Assembly: GCF_923077115.1 (NCBI RefSeq)
Contig: NZ_CAKLPX010000001.1
Location: 1,054,001-1,118,000 of the forward strand
Reading direction: 5' to 3'
Source: Sinobacterium norvegicum
GTDB lineage: Bacteria > Pseudomonadota > Gammaproteobacteria > Pseudomonadales > Sinobacteriaceae
DNA length: 64,000 nucleotides
This document shows, in pieces, positions 34,760-44,007 of this stretch (positions are counted from its first letter, which is position 1; each line of letters opens with the position of its first letter). Both the position numbers and the translations under genes were made by a program. Below the pieces are notes generated by a model. It saw only the letters and a list, made by a program, of their open reading frames with translations. It searched no databases and was not told where the DNA came from.

Positions 34760-35137
34760 ATGGAAAAAGAAAAATCGATTAACGTCTTAGGCGAAGCGTT
34801 AGTAAGCTGCTGCCAAGATCCAGTCACCGGATTCTTTCGCGACGGCAGCTGCAACACCTGTGAAGAAGATGTTGGCTCTCATACTGTGTGTATCGCTATT
34901 TCGCAGAGTTTTCTTGAATACTCCCGGTTTCGAGGCAATGACTTATCAACCCCTGTACCCGAGCATAACTTTCCCGGTTTAAAACCTGGCGACAGCTGGT
35001 GCCTCTGCGCACTGCGATGGCTGGAAGCTAAAGACAATAATATGGCGCCGAGAGTGCATCTGCAAAGCACCCATAAAAAGGCGCTGGACATTATTCCTCT
35101 GGCGTTACTGAAAGAGTATGCCGCCGATTTAAATTAG
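34760..35137 (+). CDS. DUF2237 family protein
   Basis: A 125-residue protein with the DUF2237 pattern: NVLGEALVSCCQDPVTGFFRDGSCNTCEEDVGSHTVCI, GNDLSTPVPEHNFPGLKPGDSWCLCALRW, and APRVHLQSTHKKAL. Six conserved cysteines and several His/Asp suggest a structural or metal role, but the function is unknown. It starts 12 bases after the SnoaL-like gene. Confidence 0.9.
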   Translation: MEKEKSINVLGEALVSCCQDPVTGFFRDGSCNTCEEDVGSHTVCIAISQSFLEYSRFRGNDLSTPVPEHNFPGLKPGDSWCLCALRWLEAKDNNMAPRVHLQSTHKKALDIIPLALLKEYAADLN

Positions 35138-35155
35138 CCGGCGGAGTAGTCCCCT

Positions 35156-35428
35156 ATGATATCGAAGCCTTCTTTTATACAATTGGCCATTCGTCCCCGT
35201 GTCGTCAGTACTGCGTTGAAACTATCGCTGTTAGTCGGCACCGTCCTCGCCATCATCAATCATGGCCCTGCAATGCTGCAGTTTACACTGGGCAGCGACA
35301 ATTTTTTACAAATTGCACTGACCTATCTCGTGCCTTATTGCGTATCTACATACTCGGCGGTAAAAGCCCTACAGCAAACAGAGGCCAGCGATGACTACAA
35401 TCAACCCAAAAAAACTACTCAACAGTAA
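35156..35428 (+). CDS. nrtS: NrtS-type small membrane protein (nitrate/nitrite transporter family)
   Basis: A 90-residue protein with two transmembrane segments (LKLSLLVGTVLAIINHGPAML and LQIALTYLVPYCVSTYSAV). The INHGP and TYLVPYCVSTYSAV motifs are hallmarks of NrtS, a small protein reported to assist nitrate/nitrite transport in cyanobacteria. Whether it does so here is open, as no nitrate genes are adjacent. It overlaps the next gene by 38 bases. Confidence 0.8.
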   Translation: MISKPSFIQLAIRPRVVSTALKLSLLVGTVLAIINHGPAMLQFTLGSDNFLQIALTYLVPYCVSTYSAVKALQQTEASDDYNQPKKTTQQ

Positions 35429-35606
35429 ATGGACGGCGGTCAGCCCACGCCACAAAGAAAAACACTTTATGATTACTGAGGTTGAGTTTGACGAGGACGA
35501 CATCGTCATCAGCTGCCTCATTGAAGCCATTATCAATAAGCGCAGTGAGTGCATTGATTGGCGTGATTTAGCGGATGGAAAACACTGGTTACAGGGCTGG
35601 CAATAA
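35391..35606 (+). CDS. TIGR02450 family Trp-rich small protein
   Basis: A 71-residue protein matching the TIGR02450 pattern: INPKKLLNSKWTAVSPRHKEKHFMITEVEFDED, then IDWRDL and a terminal WLQGWQ. The conserved tryptophans give the family its name; no function is established. Its start lies inside the end of nrtS in another frame, implying translational coupling. Confidence 0.88.
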   Translation: MTTINPKKLLNSKWTAVSPRHKEKHFMITEVEFDEDDIVISCLIEAIINKRSECIDWRDLADGKHWLQGWQ

Positions 35607-35676
35607 TTTTTCTTGTCTGCCTATGGATCGATAAGCGACATAACAAAAACAACAATTAAGCGACGAGAATTACCCC

Positions 35677-36648
35677 ATGCTGAAAAAGTTTGCCGCCCTA
35701 TTAACGCTCATTGTATCCAGCGTCTTCATTGGCTATTACGTCTTTCTCCATGTTTCTCTTGCACCAATACCCACTCTCTCTGGTCAGTTCATCTCCGCAA
35801 CGCTAAAAATAGACGGCAACAACAGAAGCTTTCACTATTATTTACCGGCCGATATTGACGTCGACAGACCACTGATTTTTGCCCTACATGGCTCCAAGGG
35901 GGACGGCGAAAAGATGCGCCAGCTAACCGCCTATCAGTTTGATCATATTGCCGACCGCGATCATATTATCGCCGTCTATCCCGATGGTTATAAGCATCAT
36001 TGGCACGATTGTCGAGCAAGCGCCAGCTATGCAGCCAATGTAGAAGACATCGACGACATCGCTTTTTTCAACGCTATGATTAACTATTTCAGCGAGAACC
36101 ATCAGATCGATCGATCCCGTGTCTTTGCCACCGGCTTCTCAAATGGCGGCCATATGGTTTATCGTCTGGCCCTGGAGATGCCCGAGGCCTTTGCCGCCCT
36201 CGCCCCGATAGCAGCCAATCTACCCATCGACGACAACCTTGACTGCCAACAATCATCAACACCGGTATCCATTGCCATCCTCAATGGCACCGAGGACCCG
36301 ATCAACCCTTATGAGGGCGGACTGGTCGTCGTCGCTGGTGATAAAAGCCGCGGAGTCGTGACCTCGTCAACAGACTCGGCCAACTACTTTCGTCAGTTAT
36401 CCGGCGCAGACAAAGCCGCATTGCATCGGCAAATACCCGAGCGCGATGGCGATTCAGCTACCCGAATTACGCTAACACACTGGCAAAATGACAATAACAT
36501 TCAGGTGCGATTGTATCGCCTCACTGGCTCGGGGCACGTCATACCATCAACGCTCATTCGCTATGGCCGTTTCTATGGCGGCGATGCCGGGGACATGGAC
36601 GCGCCGATTGAGTTATGGCAGTTCTTCCAATCGGCGAGCAAGCCTTAG
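35677..36648 (+). CDS. Secreted PHB depolymerase/feruloyl esterase-like alpha/beta hydrolase (LpqC type)
   Basis: A 323-residue exported hydrolase. An N-terminal hydrophobic signal anchor (LLTLIVSSVFIGYYVFLHVSL) precedes a polyhydroxybutyrate depolymerase-like domain. It has FYLP-type strand HYYLPADIDVDRPLIFALHGSKGDG (oxyanion region LHGS), AVYPDGYKHHWHDCRAS, the nucleophile elbow FATGFSNGGHM (Ser), Asp in LNGTEDPINPYEGG and a late His in TGSGHVIPS. A serine esterase acting outside the cytoplasm is likely; polymer versus aromatic ester cannot be decided. It overlaps the convergent gltS end by four bases. Confidence 0.85.
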   Translation: MLKKFAALLTLIVSSVFIGYYVFLHVSLAPIPTLSGQFISATLKIDGNNRSFHYYLPADIDVDRPLIFALHGSKGDGEKMRQLTAYQFDHIADRDHIIAVYPDGYKHHWHDCRASASYAANVEDIDDIAFFNAMINYFSENHQIDRSRVFATGFSNGGHMVYRLALEMPEAFAALAPIAANLPIDDNLDCQQSSTPVSIAILNGTEDPINPYEGGLVVVAGDKSRGVVTSSTDSANYFRQLSGADKAALHRQIPERDGDSATRITLTHWQNDNNIQVRLYRLTGSGHVIPSTLIRYGRFYGGDAGDMDAPIELWQFFQSASKP

Positions 36649-37868
36649 CCAATAAAGGCAATATAACTTTGTAGGATGATGAGATTGGCAATATCGATAA
36701 AGAAGGCGCCGACAATCGGCACCACCATAAACGCCTGAGGCGAAGGGCCGTGACGCGACACCAGCGAGCCCATATTCATCACCGCTGTTGGCGTGGCTCC
36801 CATGCCAAAACCACAATGCCCGCCGGCGATGACGGCACCATCATAGTTTTGCCCCATAAACTTGTAGGTAACAAAGAAGGTGAACAGCGCCAGTATCACC
36901 GTCTGTACCAGCAAGATGATCAGCAGGGGTATGGCCAGCTCGAAGACTTCCCATAACTTTAAACTCATTAACGCCATTGCTAAAAACAACGACAATGAGG
37001 CCGTACCGAGGATATCAACGGATTCATTGTTAATTTTGTAAACCTTGGTCACCTCGGTGAGGTTGGTAATGATAACGCCAATGAATAAGGCGTAGACAAA
37101 GTCGGGTAGCTTCAACCAACTGACATCGAAGGAGTCGACAATCTCTTTGATCTCCTTGGCACCCAAGATACACACCAGTAACAGAAACAGCGTTTGAATC
37201 ACTTTTTTGGCGGTGATTCGATCCTCTTCCAGTTCGTTATAGGTCACCAAGTCGGGGTGATCGACATGGTGATTACCGCCGACGCCATAGGGCGATTCTA
37301 GCTTGTTTCTTTTGATCAAACGCTCGGCCACCGGACCACCAATCAAGCCCCCCATGACCAAGCCAAACGTCGCCGCCGCCATCGCCAGCTCCAGCGTTTG
37401 CAAACCGTATTGCTCGGCAAAGATCTGCGACCAGGCGACACCGGTACCATGACCGCCCGACAGGGTAATAGAACCCGCTATCAAGCCCAGTAGCGGGTTC
37501 AAACCCAGTAGATTAGCCAGCGTCACACCGACGCCATTTTGCAAGATGATAAACACTGAGGCCAGCGCTAAAAAAACCAACACTTTCTTGCCGCCCTGGG
37601 CCAATAGTCGAAAGCTTGCCGCCAGGCCAACGGTACTGAAAAACATCAGCATAAAGGTATTTTGCAGTGGCAGTGAAAAGACCACATTAACCTGACTAAA
37701 ATGAAGCGAGGTAATCATCGCTGCCATGACCAGGCCGCCAACAATTGGATCGGGAATATTAAAACGCTTTAATGGAGGGATCAGTTGCTTTATCCACCCC
37801 CCCACAAACAACACCAAAATTGCCACCATTAATGATTCGGTGGCGCCGACGTTGATGACTTCGCTCAT
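36645..37868 (-). CDS. gltS: Sodium/glutamate symporter GltS
   Basis: A 407-residue inner membrane Na+/glutamate symporter with about ten to twelve membrane spans. Family motifs include GGWIKQLIPPLKRFNIPDPIVGGL near the N-terminus, GSITLSGGHGTGVAW in the first reentrant region, and AGGHCGFGMGATPTAVMNM in the second inverted repeat. Length matches E. coli GltS (401). It is transcribed away from a 433-base intergenic region that also holds a plus-strand terminator. Confidence 0.94.
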   Translation of the reverse strand: MSEVINVGATESLMVAILVLFVGGWIKQLIPPLKRFNIPDPIVGGLVMAAMITSLHFSQVNVVFSLPLQNTFMLMFFSTVGLAASFRLLAQGGKKVLVFLALASVFIILQNGVGVTLANLLGLNPLLGLIAGSITLSGGHGTGVAWSQIFAEQYGLQTLELAMAAATFGLVMGGLIGGPVAERLIKRNKLESPYGVGGNHHVDHPDLVTYNELEEDRITAKKVIQTLFLLLVCILGAKEIKEIVDSFDVSWLKLPDFVYALFIGVIITNLTEVTKVYKINNESVDILGTASLSLFLAMALMSLKLWEVFELAIPLLIILLVQTVILALFTFFVTYKFMGQNYDGAVIAGGHCGFGMGATPTAVMNMGSLVSRHGPSPQAFMVVPIVGAFFIDIANLIILQSYIAFIG

Positions 37869-38061
37869 GGTTTAGATTCCCTGGATTTTTATGGTCAAAA
37901 ATTCGCTCAACTGAATAAATATTCTATCGGAACATAAGCACCTCGTCAGCTATTTAAAACCACCGCAACCCACTCTCTGCCAACAAAGCGGTAACAAGGT
38001 CTGACGAGCAACGCTTTACTTCAAAGCCGTGGGTCAAATATTGCGTGTTCTTTTTTTGATC

Positions 38062-38185
38062 CAGATAAGTACTGTCAGCGTATAAATTGATAAGCATTTT
38101 GCGGTTGTTGATATTTTCAGCAATGGCGACAACAAACTACCCTTTTTACCGTAGTCGAGTGGCCAGCTCGCTGCGGTTTTTTTTT
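38062..38185 (+). ncRNA. Candidate small RNA ending in an intrinsic terminator
   Basis: A strong plus-strand terminator (38149-38185) has no plus-strand gene upstream: the left neighbour gltS and the right neighbour (fasciclin) are both on the minus strand. TATAAA at 38081-38086 with TTGATC at 38056-38061 (19-base spacing) could be its promoter, giving a transcript of roughly 90-95 bases. No known RNA family was recognised and no convincing ORF is contained. Promoter assignment is weak; the terminator is the main evidence. Confidence 0.4.
38149..38185 (+). terminator. Orphan intrinsic terminator in gltS upstream region
   Basis: The CCGTAG-CGAG and CTCG-CTGCGG arms (one bulge) around TGGCCA are followed by nine T residues on the plus strand. 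The minus strand reading has no T run after the stem. Confidence 0.75.
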
Positions 38186-38247
38186 GCCTGAAAAAAATGG
38201 TACAGCCCAATCTAGCCGATGAACGCTGTAAGCATAATATTCAGACA

Positions 38248-38285
38248 CAAAAAAGCCGCTATGGTGGGTCAACACCATAGCGGCT
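38248..38285 (-). terminator. Intrinsic terminator of the fasciclin gene
   Basis: A perfect 13-base stem (AGCCGCTATGGTG and its complement) with a six-base loop is followed by a T run on the minus strand, 17 bases past the stop. Confidence 0.88.
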
Positions 38286-38301
38286 AGTAACAACCGGTGA
38301 G

Positions 38302-39276
38302 TTATTCGAGGGTTTCAGTAATCACTGTGTCGATTACATGAATCACACCGTTCGTCGCATAAATGTCTGTCATGACCACGGTTGCCCCCTGAACGATCAG
38401 CTTACCGTCAACAATGTCGATAGCAACATCCTCATTAGCGAGGGTATTTGCTGTTTGACCGTTGAGTGAGAAGGCGGTGATTGAATCGACCTCACCGCTG
38501 ATCACATGCTGAGTCAGCACGGCTGTCAACTGCTCTGTGGTCAGCGCATTCAGTGTCGCTTCTGGTATCTTGGCAAACGCATCATTGGTGGGAGCAAATA
38601 CGGTGAAAGGACCATCACCCTCTAGGGTAGATACCAGGCCAGCATTTGATAATGCAGTTACCAGGCTAGAAAAGTTGTCGGGATCCGCAACGGCAATATC
38701 CACGATGCTGGCCGTTGGCTCACCGCGCTCTGCGGGGGGCACTAGTACAGCATCAACCGCATGAATTACACCATTGCTTGCCAGTACATCGGGGCTGATA
38801 ACTTTTGATAAATTGATATATAAATCATCACCGCTGAGCGATAGTGCCAAGCCTTGTCCGTTCACGGTGTAGACAATATTGTCATCGGAACCGGCAACCG
38901 CAATAGCGTCAGCAGCCAGTACCTCTGAGGCCAACACATGGTAGGTTAAAATATCAGCCAACTGGCTTGAGGCCAATAATTCATCAGCCGTTAAGCCGGC
39001 AGAGTCGAGATAGCTAGTGAAAGCGCTGTCCGTGGGTGCAAAGACCGTAAAAGGGCCGTCACCTTGCAGCGTAGCAACAAGGTCGGCAGCGCTGACTGCG
39101 GCGACCAAGGTTGAGAAATCATCGGCATTAGTGGCTGTCTCCACAATATCAAAAACTGCAGCCGAGTCACTGGCTGCCATAGCGTCAGAAGAATCATTAT
39201 CATCATCGCTACAGCCAAAAAGACTCAAGCTGAGCGATACGAGAACTGCACTGGTGTAACGTTTAGTCGAAAACAT
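38302..39276 (-). CDS. Fasciclin (FAS1) two-domain lipoprotein
   Basis: A 324-residue surface or periplasmic lipoprotein. The ATG at 39276 is chosen because AGGA lies seven bases before it; six in-frame residues upstream overlap that site. A lipobox (SLSLFGC-SDDD) is followed by an Asp/Ser linker. Two FAS1 domains come next: about 42-175 (DFSTLVAAVSAADLVATLQGDGPFTVFAPTDSAF ... NGVIHAVDAVLVPP) and about 185-322 (FSSLVTALSNAGLVSTLEGDGPFTVFAPTNDAF ... NGVIHVIDTVITE). FAS1 domains mediate adhesion or surface assembly. The gene stands alone with its own terminator. Confidence 0.92.
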   Translation of the reverse strand: MFSTKRYTSAVLVSLSLSLFGCSDDDNDSSDAMAASDSAAVFDIVETATNADDFSTLVAAVSAADLVATLQGDGPFTVFAPTDSAFTSYLDSAGLTADELLASSQLADILTYHVLASEVLAADAIAVAGSDDNIVYTVNGQGLALSLSGDDLYINLSKVISPDVLASNGVIHAVDAVLVPPAERGEPTASIVDIAVADPDNFSSLVTALSNAGLVSTLEGDGPFTVFAPTNDAFAKIPEATLNALTTEQLTAVLTQHVISGEVDSITAFSLNGQTANTLANEDVAIDIVDGKLIVQGATVVMTDIYATNGVIHVIDTVITETLE

Positions 39277-39473
39277 TGTTTTTTCCTCATTCATATTACT
39301 GTTGGCGGTATAGGTAATACGAAGAGGATTATTTTTAGATCAAAAAAGTCACAGAAATAAATATTTTTAAAAACACATCCAATATCGAGTGGGCTACGTA
39401 GCGCAGGTATTCATCAGGAAGATATGCTGATTATTATTCTAAAAAACAACTGCTATATGATTTTATGCAAATG

Positions 39474-41852
39474 CTACTGCGTCTTCGACAGCATTTTGCG
39501 CATAACACTCTCGTTTATTGGTTTTACCATCACATCGTCCATGCCACAGGCAATGCAGCGTTCGGTATGTTCTGGTAGCGCGTGGGCGGTAAAAGCGATA
39601 ATAGGAATACGCGGCAGGCCCTGCGACTGTTCAAAGCCGCGAATCTTTTCAACCGCACGATAGCCATCCATTACCGGCATTTCACAGTCCATCAGAATGA
39701 CATCAATTTGGCCGTGATGTTCGCGATAATAATTGACGGCATTGAGACCATTCTCAACCACCGAGGCACTGTGACCATTCTTTTCTAACATCTTGCTGAT
39801 CACCAGCTGATTCACGCCGTTGTCTTCGGCCACGAGCACCCTCAATTGGTGCAGGGCATTGAGTTTTGCCATAACAGTCTGCGACTCTTCTGCCGCAATA
39901 TTTTTCTTTGCCGAGGTCAACCCTGGTTGTAACTTTAAGTCGAACCAGAAGCTGGCACCAAAGCCCTCAGCGCTTTGGCAGTATATTTCACCGCCCATTA
40001 ATCGCACCAATCGGCGGCATATATAAAGCCCTAAGCCACTGCCTTTAAACTCCGACTCTTGATCAACCTCACCCTGTTCGAAGGCATTGAACAGAGTCTG
40101 CTGAGTTTTGCTGCTAATCCCCCTGCCCGTGTCGGCAACGGTGAAGCGAATAGCATCCTCCAGCACTGTTAAGGTCAAGACAATCGTTCCACTGTCGGTA
40201 AAACGAATAGCGTTATTGAGTAAGTTGCTGATCACCTGACGTATACGCTGGGCATCACCCACCACCGTCACCGGAATCCGTTGATCGACATGACACTGTA
40301 ACTCGACCCCCTTGGTCAAGGCCTGCGCCTCGATCACAAACAATACCTCGTTGGCCAGCGCCCGGATATTAAATGCCGCATACACCACGTCCTGCTTATT
40401 CGCCTCTATTTTGGCTGAGTCAAGAATATCGTTAATCACCGCCAACAACGATTGTCCCGACTGATAGATCACCTGATTATAATGACGCTGGATGGGGTCG
40501 GTCAGCTGTTCCTTGAGCAGCTCACTCATGCCTAGGATACCGTTCATTGGCGTTCGCAGCTCGTGGCTGATATGGGCGATAAAGTCACTCTTGGCTGAAC
40601 TTTCTGCCCGCGCGGCCTCACCGACCATGGCGATATAGTTAATTCTTGCCGCCAGGGCAAACGCCAGCAGTGTCATTTCTGTAATGCTACCCAGACGCAA
40701 CCAATACCAAACCTCATTCATCTCGACAATAGCAAAATCAACAGCCGCAGCCGAAATCAACGAGATCATAATGCACAGCAGCAACCAGGCAAAAGTGAAA
40801 TACTTGGCGTAGAAATGGCCTTTATACCAACTGAAAGCACCGGCAAACAACAATATAGGAAAAACGACTAAACAACCTATTGAGCCGAGGAAATGAGCAT
40901 AACTAAACGGTAAAAACACCGACACAACCATGCTGACAACATTGAGGCTAAGCAGCGTCATTAACACCACATACAAGCGACCACCGTGCAGCGAAAGGTT
41001 CAGAAAAGAAATGGCGAATAGAATGGCGAAGATTGACGGCAAATTGATCAGCGCGTTGATGGAATAACGGTTGACCCACGGGGCTGACGGCCACAGCGTC
41101 TGAAAAGCCACACCCTCAACAACGGCGACAATCATGCCTATAGAAGCGGTAAACAAGATGTAAAACAAATAGGCGGTCTGACGGGTCGACAACCACAAAC
41201 AGAAATTAAATATCACAATCATCAATACTGCACCGTAATAGATGCCACGCTCAAATCGTTTTTTGCTGACGTGATTGAGCATCTCATCCCGACTAATCAA
41301 GACCACTGGGCTGTCGACAAAGCCACTGTGCTCGACCCGCAGGTAAATCTGATATTGCTGATTGGCCGCTAATTGAACCGGCATATAGAGCTCGGGGTTT
41401 TTAATCGCCCTGTCAGCAAAGGGCTTGCTGGCATCGATGCCGGCCTCCGCTTCAACGCGGTCACCTGTGACTAAGTAGGCGGTGACTTTATCGATGCTGC
41501 CGTTGTTTACGCCGACAAACCATTCACGGGTAGACAACGCTGTGGTTTGTATATCCATTCTCACCCAGTAAACCGAATCGCCATTTCCCAGGGTGGCACT
41601 TTCATCCCGTACCTGCTGCTGCGGTATCGACGGCCACAGCCGGCGTACCTGCTCGATGCTGTAAACCTGATCGTGTTCGATGAAAAAACGGGCATTAGCG
41701 CTGACCATAACACCCGATACCCCCTGTTCTGTCACTGTTATTTCATCAGGCAGCCCTGTATCACCTGAAGCCATCAAAGGCTTAAAGCATAAAAAGACTA
41801 ATGAAATAAGAGCAATATACTTTGCAGCAGTCACTGATTGGGTACTCCTCAC
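39474..41852 (-). CDS. 7TMR-DISM hybrid histidine kinase with receiver domain
   Basis: A 792-residue sensor. After a signal peptide comes a periplasmic 7TMR-DISMED2 domain (about 35-185; VYSIEQVRRLWPSIP, GDSVYWVRMDIQT, YLRVEHSGFVDSPVVLISRDE). A seven-helix 7TMR-DISM domain follows (about 195-405), then HisKA with the phosphorylated His in FIAHISHELRTPMNGILGM (about 430). HATPase_c has NLLNNAIRFTDSG, DTGRGIS and GSGLGLYICRRLV, and a C-terminal receiver has VAEDNGVNQ, the phosphoacceptor Asp in ILMDCEMPVMDGY (about 721) and VKPI. DISM sensors are thought to bind carbohydrates or related ligands. No separate response regulator is adjacent. Confidence 0.93.
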   Translation of the reverse strand: MRSTQSVTAAKYIALISLVFLCFKPLMASGDTGLPDEITVTEQGVSGVMVSANARFFIEHDQVYSIEQVRRLWPSIPQQQVRDESATLGNGDSVYWVRMDIQTTALSTREWFVGVNNGSIDKVTAYLVTGDRVEAEAGIDASKPFADRAIKNPELYMPVQLAANQQYQIYLRVEHSGFVDSPVVLISRDEMLNHVSKKRFERGIYYGAVLMIVIFNFCLWLSTRQTAYLFYILFTASIGMIVAVVEGVAFQTLWPSAPWVNRYSINALINLPSIFAILFAISFLNLSLHGGRLYVVLMTLLSLNVVSMVVSVFLPFSYAHFLGSIGCLVVFPILLFAGAFSWYKGHFYAKYFTFAWLLLCIMISLISAAAVDFAIVEMNEVWYWLRLGSITEMTLLAFALAARINYIAMVGEAARAESSAKSDFIAHISHELRTPMNGILGMSELLKEQLTDPIQRHYNQVIYQSGQSLLAVINDILDSAKIEANKQDVVYAAFNIRALANEVLFVIEAQALTKGVELQCHVDQRIPVTVVGDAQRIRQVISNLLNNAIRFTDSGTIVLTLTVLEDAIRFTVADTGRGISSKTQQTLFNAFEQGEVDQESEFKGSGLGLYICRRLVRLMGGEIYCQSAEGFGASFWFDLKLQPGLTSAKKNIAAEESQTVMAKLNALHQLRVLVAEDNGVNQLVISKMLEKNGHSASVVENGLNAVNYYREHHGQIDVILMDCEMPVMDGYRAVEKIRGFEQSQGLPRIPIIAFTAHALPEHTERCIACGMDDVMVKPINESVMRKMLSKTQ

Positions 41853-41997
41853 CCGCTGTTACATCCACAACTAACGTATTATTTTATATCTGCCTCACGA
41901 TTCTAACACCAACTCTTATGCAAACCTATGCACATTGATAACTATCTCTGTTAGCCAGTTCACACACAAAGGGATAAATGGCTATTGTATGATTCGA

Positions 41998-42011
41998 CTA
42001 ACAGTTGTTAG
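41998..42011. promoter_or_regulatory. Palindrome at csdA promoter
   Basis: CTAACAGTTGTTAG is a perfect inverted repeat (CTAACA-GT-TGTTAG). It overlaps the -35 position of the promoter predicted from TATAAT at 42031, a typical place for a repressor operator. The binding protein is unknown. Confidence 0.4.
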
Positions 42012-42036
42012 CGGCCGTGTTAATGTTTGTTATAAT
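42008..42036 (+). promoter_or_regulatory. Predicted csdA promoter (extended -10)
   Basis: A perfect TATAAT at 42031-42036 preceded by TG at the extended -10 position; the -35 region is poor (TTAGCG, 17-base spacing). Transcription would begin near 42043, 27 bases before the csdA start. Confidence 0.5.
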
Positions 42037-42069
42037 CAGGACTTAATATTTCTCAAGTTGTTTTCGTTC

Positions 42070-43284
42070 ATGGCCGCCACCCCTATTTCGTCACTATTTC
42101 CGCTGATCGAGCACTGCCAGCAACAGCGTCACGTCTATCTCGACAGCGCTGCCACCAGCCAAAAGCCGCAACAGGTGATCGAGGCGGTCGGCAATTTTTA
42201 CCGCCGCGATAACGCCAATGTTCATCGCGCCGCCTATACATTGGCCGTTAAGGCCACCGGCGAGTACGAGCACAGCAGAGCCCTGTGCGCAGCCTTCCTC
42301 TCCGCACCTCGAACTGAAGAAGTTATTTTCACCAGCGGTACCACCGAGGCCTTCAATCTGCTGGCCAATACCCTGCCCTATGCCGGCGATGGCTGGCAGG
42401 CAGGCGATGAGGTTATCCTGTCGCAACTCGAGCATCACGCCAATATCGTGCCCTGGCAAATAGTCGCCGATAAACTTGGCCTGGTCATTCGCGTTATCGA
42501 TGTTGACCCACACGGTGATCTCGACCTCGATCACTTCCAGCAATTACTCAATGCCAACACACGACTGGTCAGTGTCAGCCATGTATCCAACACCCTCGGG
42601 ACTGTTAACCCGATCGAGACTATTTGTCGCCTGGCCCACGCCAATGGCAGTTTGGTGGCGGTCGATGGGGCGCAGGCGGTGGCGCACTGCGCTGTTGACG
42701 TGACCAAACTGGACTGTGATTTCTACTGTTTTTCGGGCCATAAAATGTATGGTCCCACCGGTGTGGGCGTGCTGTGGGGGCGCTATCAGCTACTCGACCA
42801 ACTCCCCCCTTGGCAGGGTGGCGGTGAAATGATTGAGCGGGTCAGTTTTGATCACACCAGCTACAATCAACTCCCTTTTCGTCTTGAGGCGGGCACCCCC
42901 AACATCAGCGGTGTCATCGGCCTGGCCAGCGCCATCGCCTTTATCAACCAGCAAGACCGTGGCCAGATAGCCGAACACGAACAACGGCTGATGCAATCCG
43001 CCAAATCACAAGCCGCGGCAATACCCGGCGTCCGTATTATCGGTCAACCACAGCAACAGAGTTCACTGTTTTCATTTGTCGTTGACGATTGTCACCCCAG
43101 TGATATTGCCACTCTGCTCGATGAACAGGGCGTGTTTGTCAGAAGTGGCCATCACTGCTGTCAGCCACTGATGCAACACCTCGGTCTTGAAGGCACGGTC
43201 AGAGTATCCTTTGCCACCTACAATAACGACGACGATGTCGAGCGCTTCATCGTCGCACTGACCAAGGCCTGTGATTTATTATGA
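42070..43284 (+). CDS. csdA: Cysteine desulfurase, CsdA type
   Basis: A 404-residue PLP enzyme that takes sulfur from cysteine and passes it as persulfide to CsdE. The ATG at 42070 is preferred over the longer frame from 41935, whose extra 45 residues span the predicted promoter. Features: VYLDSAATSQKPQQV, NVHRAAYTLA, FTSGTTEAFNLLA, PLP lysine in FSGHKMYGPTGVGVLWG (about Lys225), and active-site cysteines in VRSGHHCCQPLMQ (Cys363/Cys364). Group II desulfurases include SufS and CsdA. CsdA is chosen because the next gene is csdE, overlapping by four bases, tcdA lies nearby, and no other suf genes are present. Confidence 0.9.
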   Translation: MAATPISSLFPLIEHCQQQRHVYLDSAATSQKPQQVIEAVGNFYRRDNANVHRAAYTLAVKATGEYEHSRALCAAFLSAPRTEEVIFTSGTTEAFNLLANTLPYAGDGWQAGDEVILSQLEHHANIVPWQIVADKLGLVIRVIDVDPHGDLDLDHFQQLLNANTRLVSVSHVSNTLGTVNPIETICRLAHANGSLVAVDGAQAVAHCAVDVTKLDCDFYCFSGHKMYGPTGVGVLWGRYQLLDQLPPWQGGGEMIERVSFDHTSYNQLPFRLEAGTPNISGVIGLASAIAFINQQDRGQIAEHEQRLMQSAKSQAAAIPGVRIIGQPQQQSSLFSFVVDDCHPSDIATLLDEQGVFVRSGHHCCQPLMQHLGLEGTVRVSFATYNNDDDVERFIVALTKACDLL

Positions 43285-43751
43285 CCTATCTACAACAAAG
43301 TCTGCCGGCAGAGCGGCGACAAACCATCGAACAAAATGCTCTGGGGCACAGTATTACAGAGAGCAGTCTCATAGATCAGTGCCAACAGTGTGGCGACTGG
43401 GAATCTCGCTATCGCGTGATCATGCAATTGGCCAAACAGCTTCCGCCTATGCCCTCAGAGCTCTGTTGTGAGAGTAACCAGATCCATGGTTGTGAGAGCC
43501 AAGTCTGGCTGACCATTTACTCACAGGATCAGCGCTATTATTTTATTGCTACCAGTAATGCCCGCATCGTCAAGGGGCTTTTGGCCGCGCTGATTGCCGC
43601 CTGGCAGGGCCAGAATGGCGACTTTATTCAGCAATTCGATGCCAATCATTATTTTCATCAGCTTGGGCTGTCTAAACATTTGTCCCCATCACGCAGCAAT
43701 GGCTTGGCCGCCATCGTTGCCACAGCCAAGCAACACTGCCTAAAATCCTAG
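43281..43751 (+). CDS. csdE: SufE/CsdE-type sulfur acceptor
   Basis: A 156-residue SufE-fold protein that accepts persulfide sulfur from CsdA. The acceptor cysteine is Cys71 in NQIHGCESQVWLT; DWESRYRVIMQLAKQLPP and RIVKGLLAALIAAW are family motifs. The start overlaps the csdA stop by four bases (ATGA), so the two are made together. In E. coli CsdA-CsdE hand sulfur to CsdL (TcdA), whose gene lies about 2 kb away here on the other strand. Confidence 0.92.
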   Translation: MTYLQQSLPAERRQTIEQNALGHSITESSLIDQCQQCGDWESRYRVIMQLAKQLPPMPSELCCESNQIHGCESQVWLTIYSQDQRYYFIATSNARIVKGLLAALIAAWQGQNGDFIQQFDANHYFHQLGLSKHLSPSRSNGLAAIVATAKQHCLKS

Positions 43752-44007
43752 CCGCAGCAGTCTTCAACCCTCGCCACCACGCCTTAATTATTTGAATTTT
43801 ATTATTTTTCTTGATTTCAACCAGAATATAACAGACCAATAGACTACCCGCGAGCAATGGGACAGGCGGCAATAGATGGCGAGCTATTAGTTTATATACG
43901 CGTTAAATAGCTAAAATTACCTATAGCATTCATTGACATAAAACATAAACTTAGCTTCCATAAGTATGATCAATGCCAATCAACGCATCCCCATCAATGG
44001 AGTGAAT

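Noticed and set aside
41935..42069. 45-residue N-terminal extension of CsdA
   Set aside because: It covers the predicted promoter (TATAAT, palindrome), is unlike any desulfurase N-terminus, and the normal family start is at 42070.
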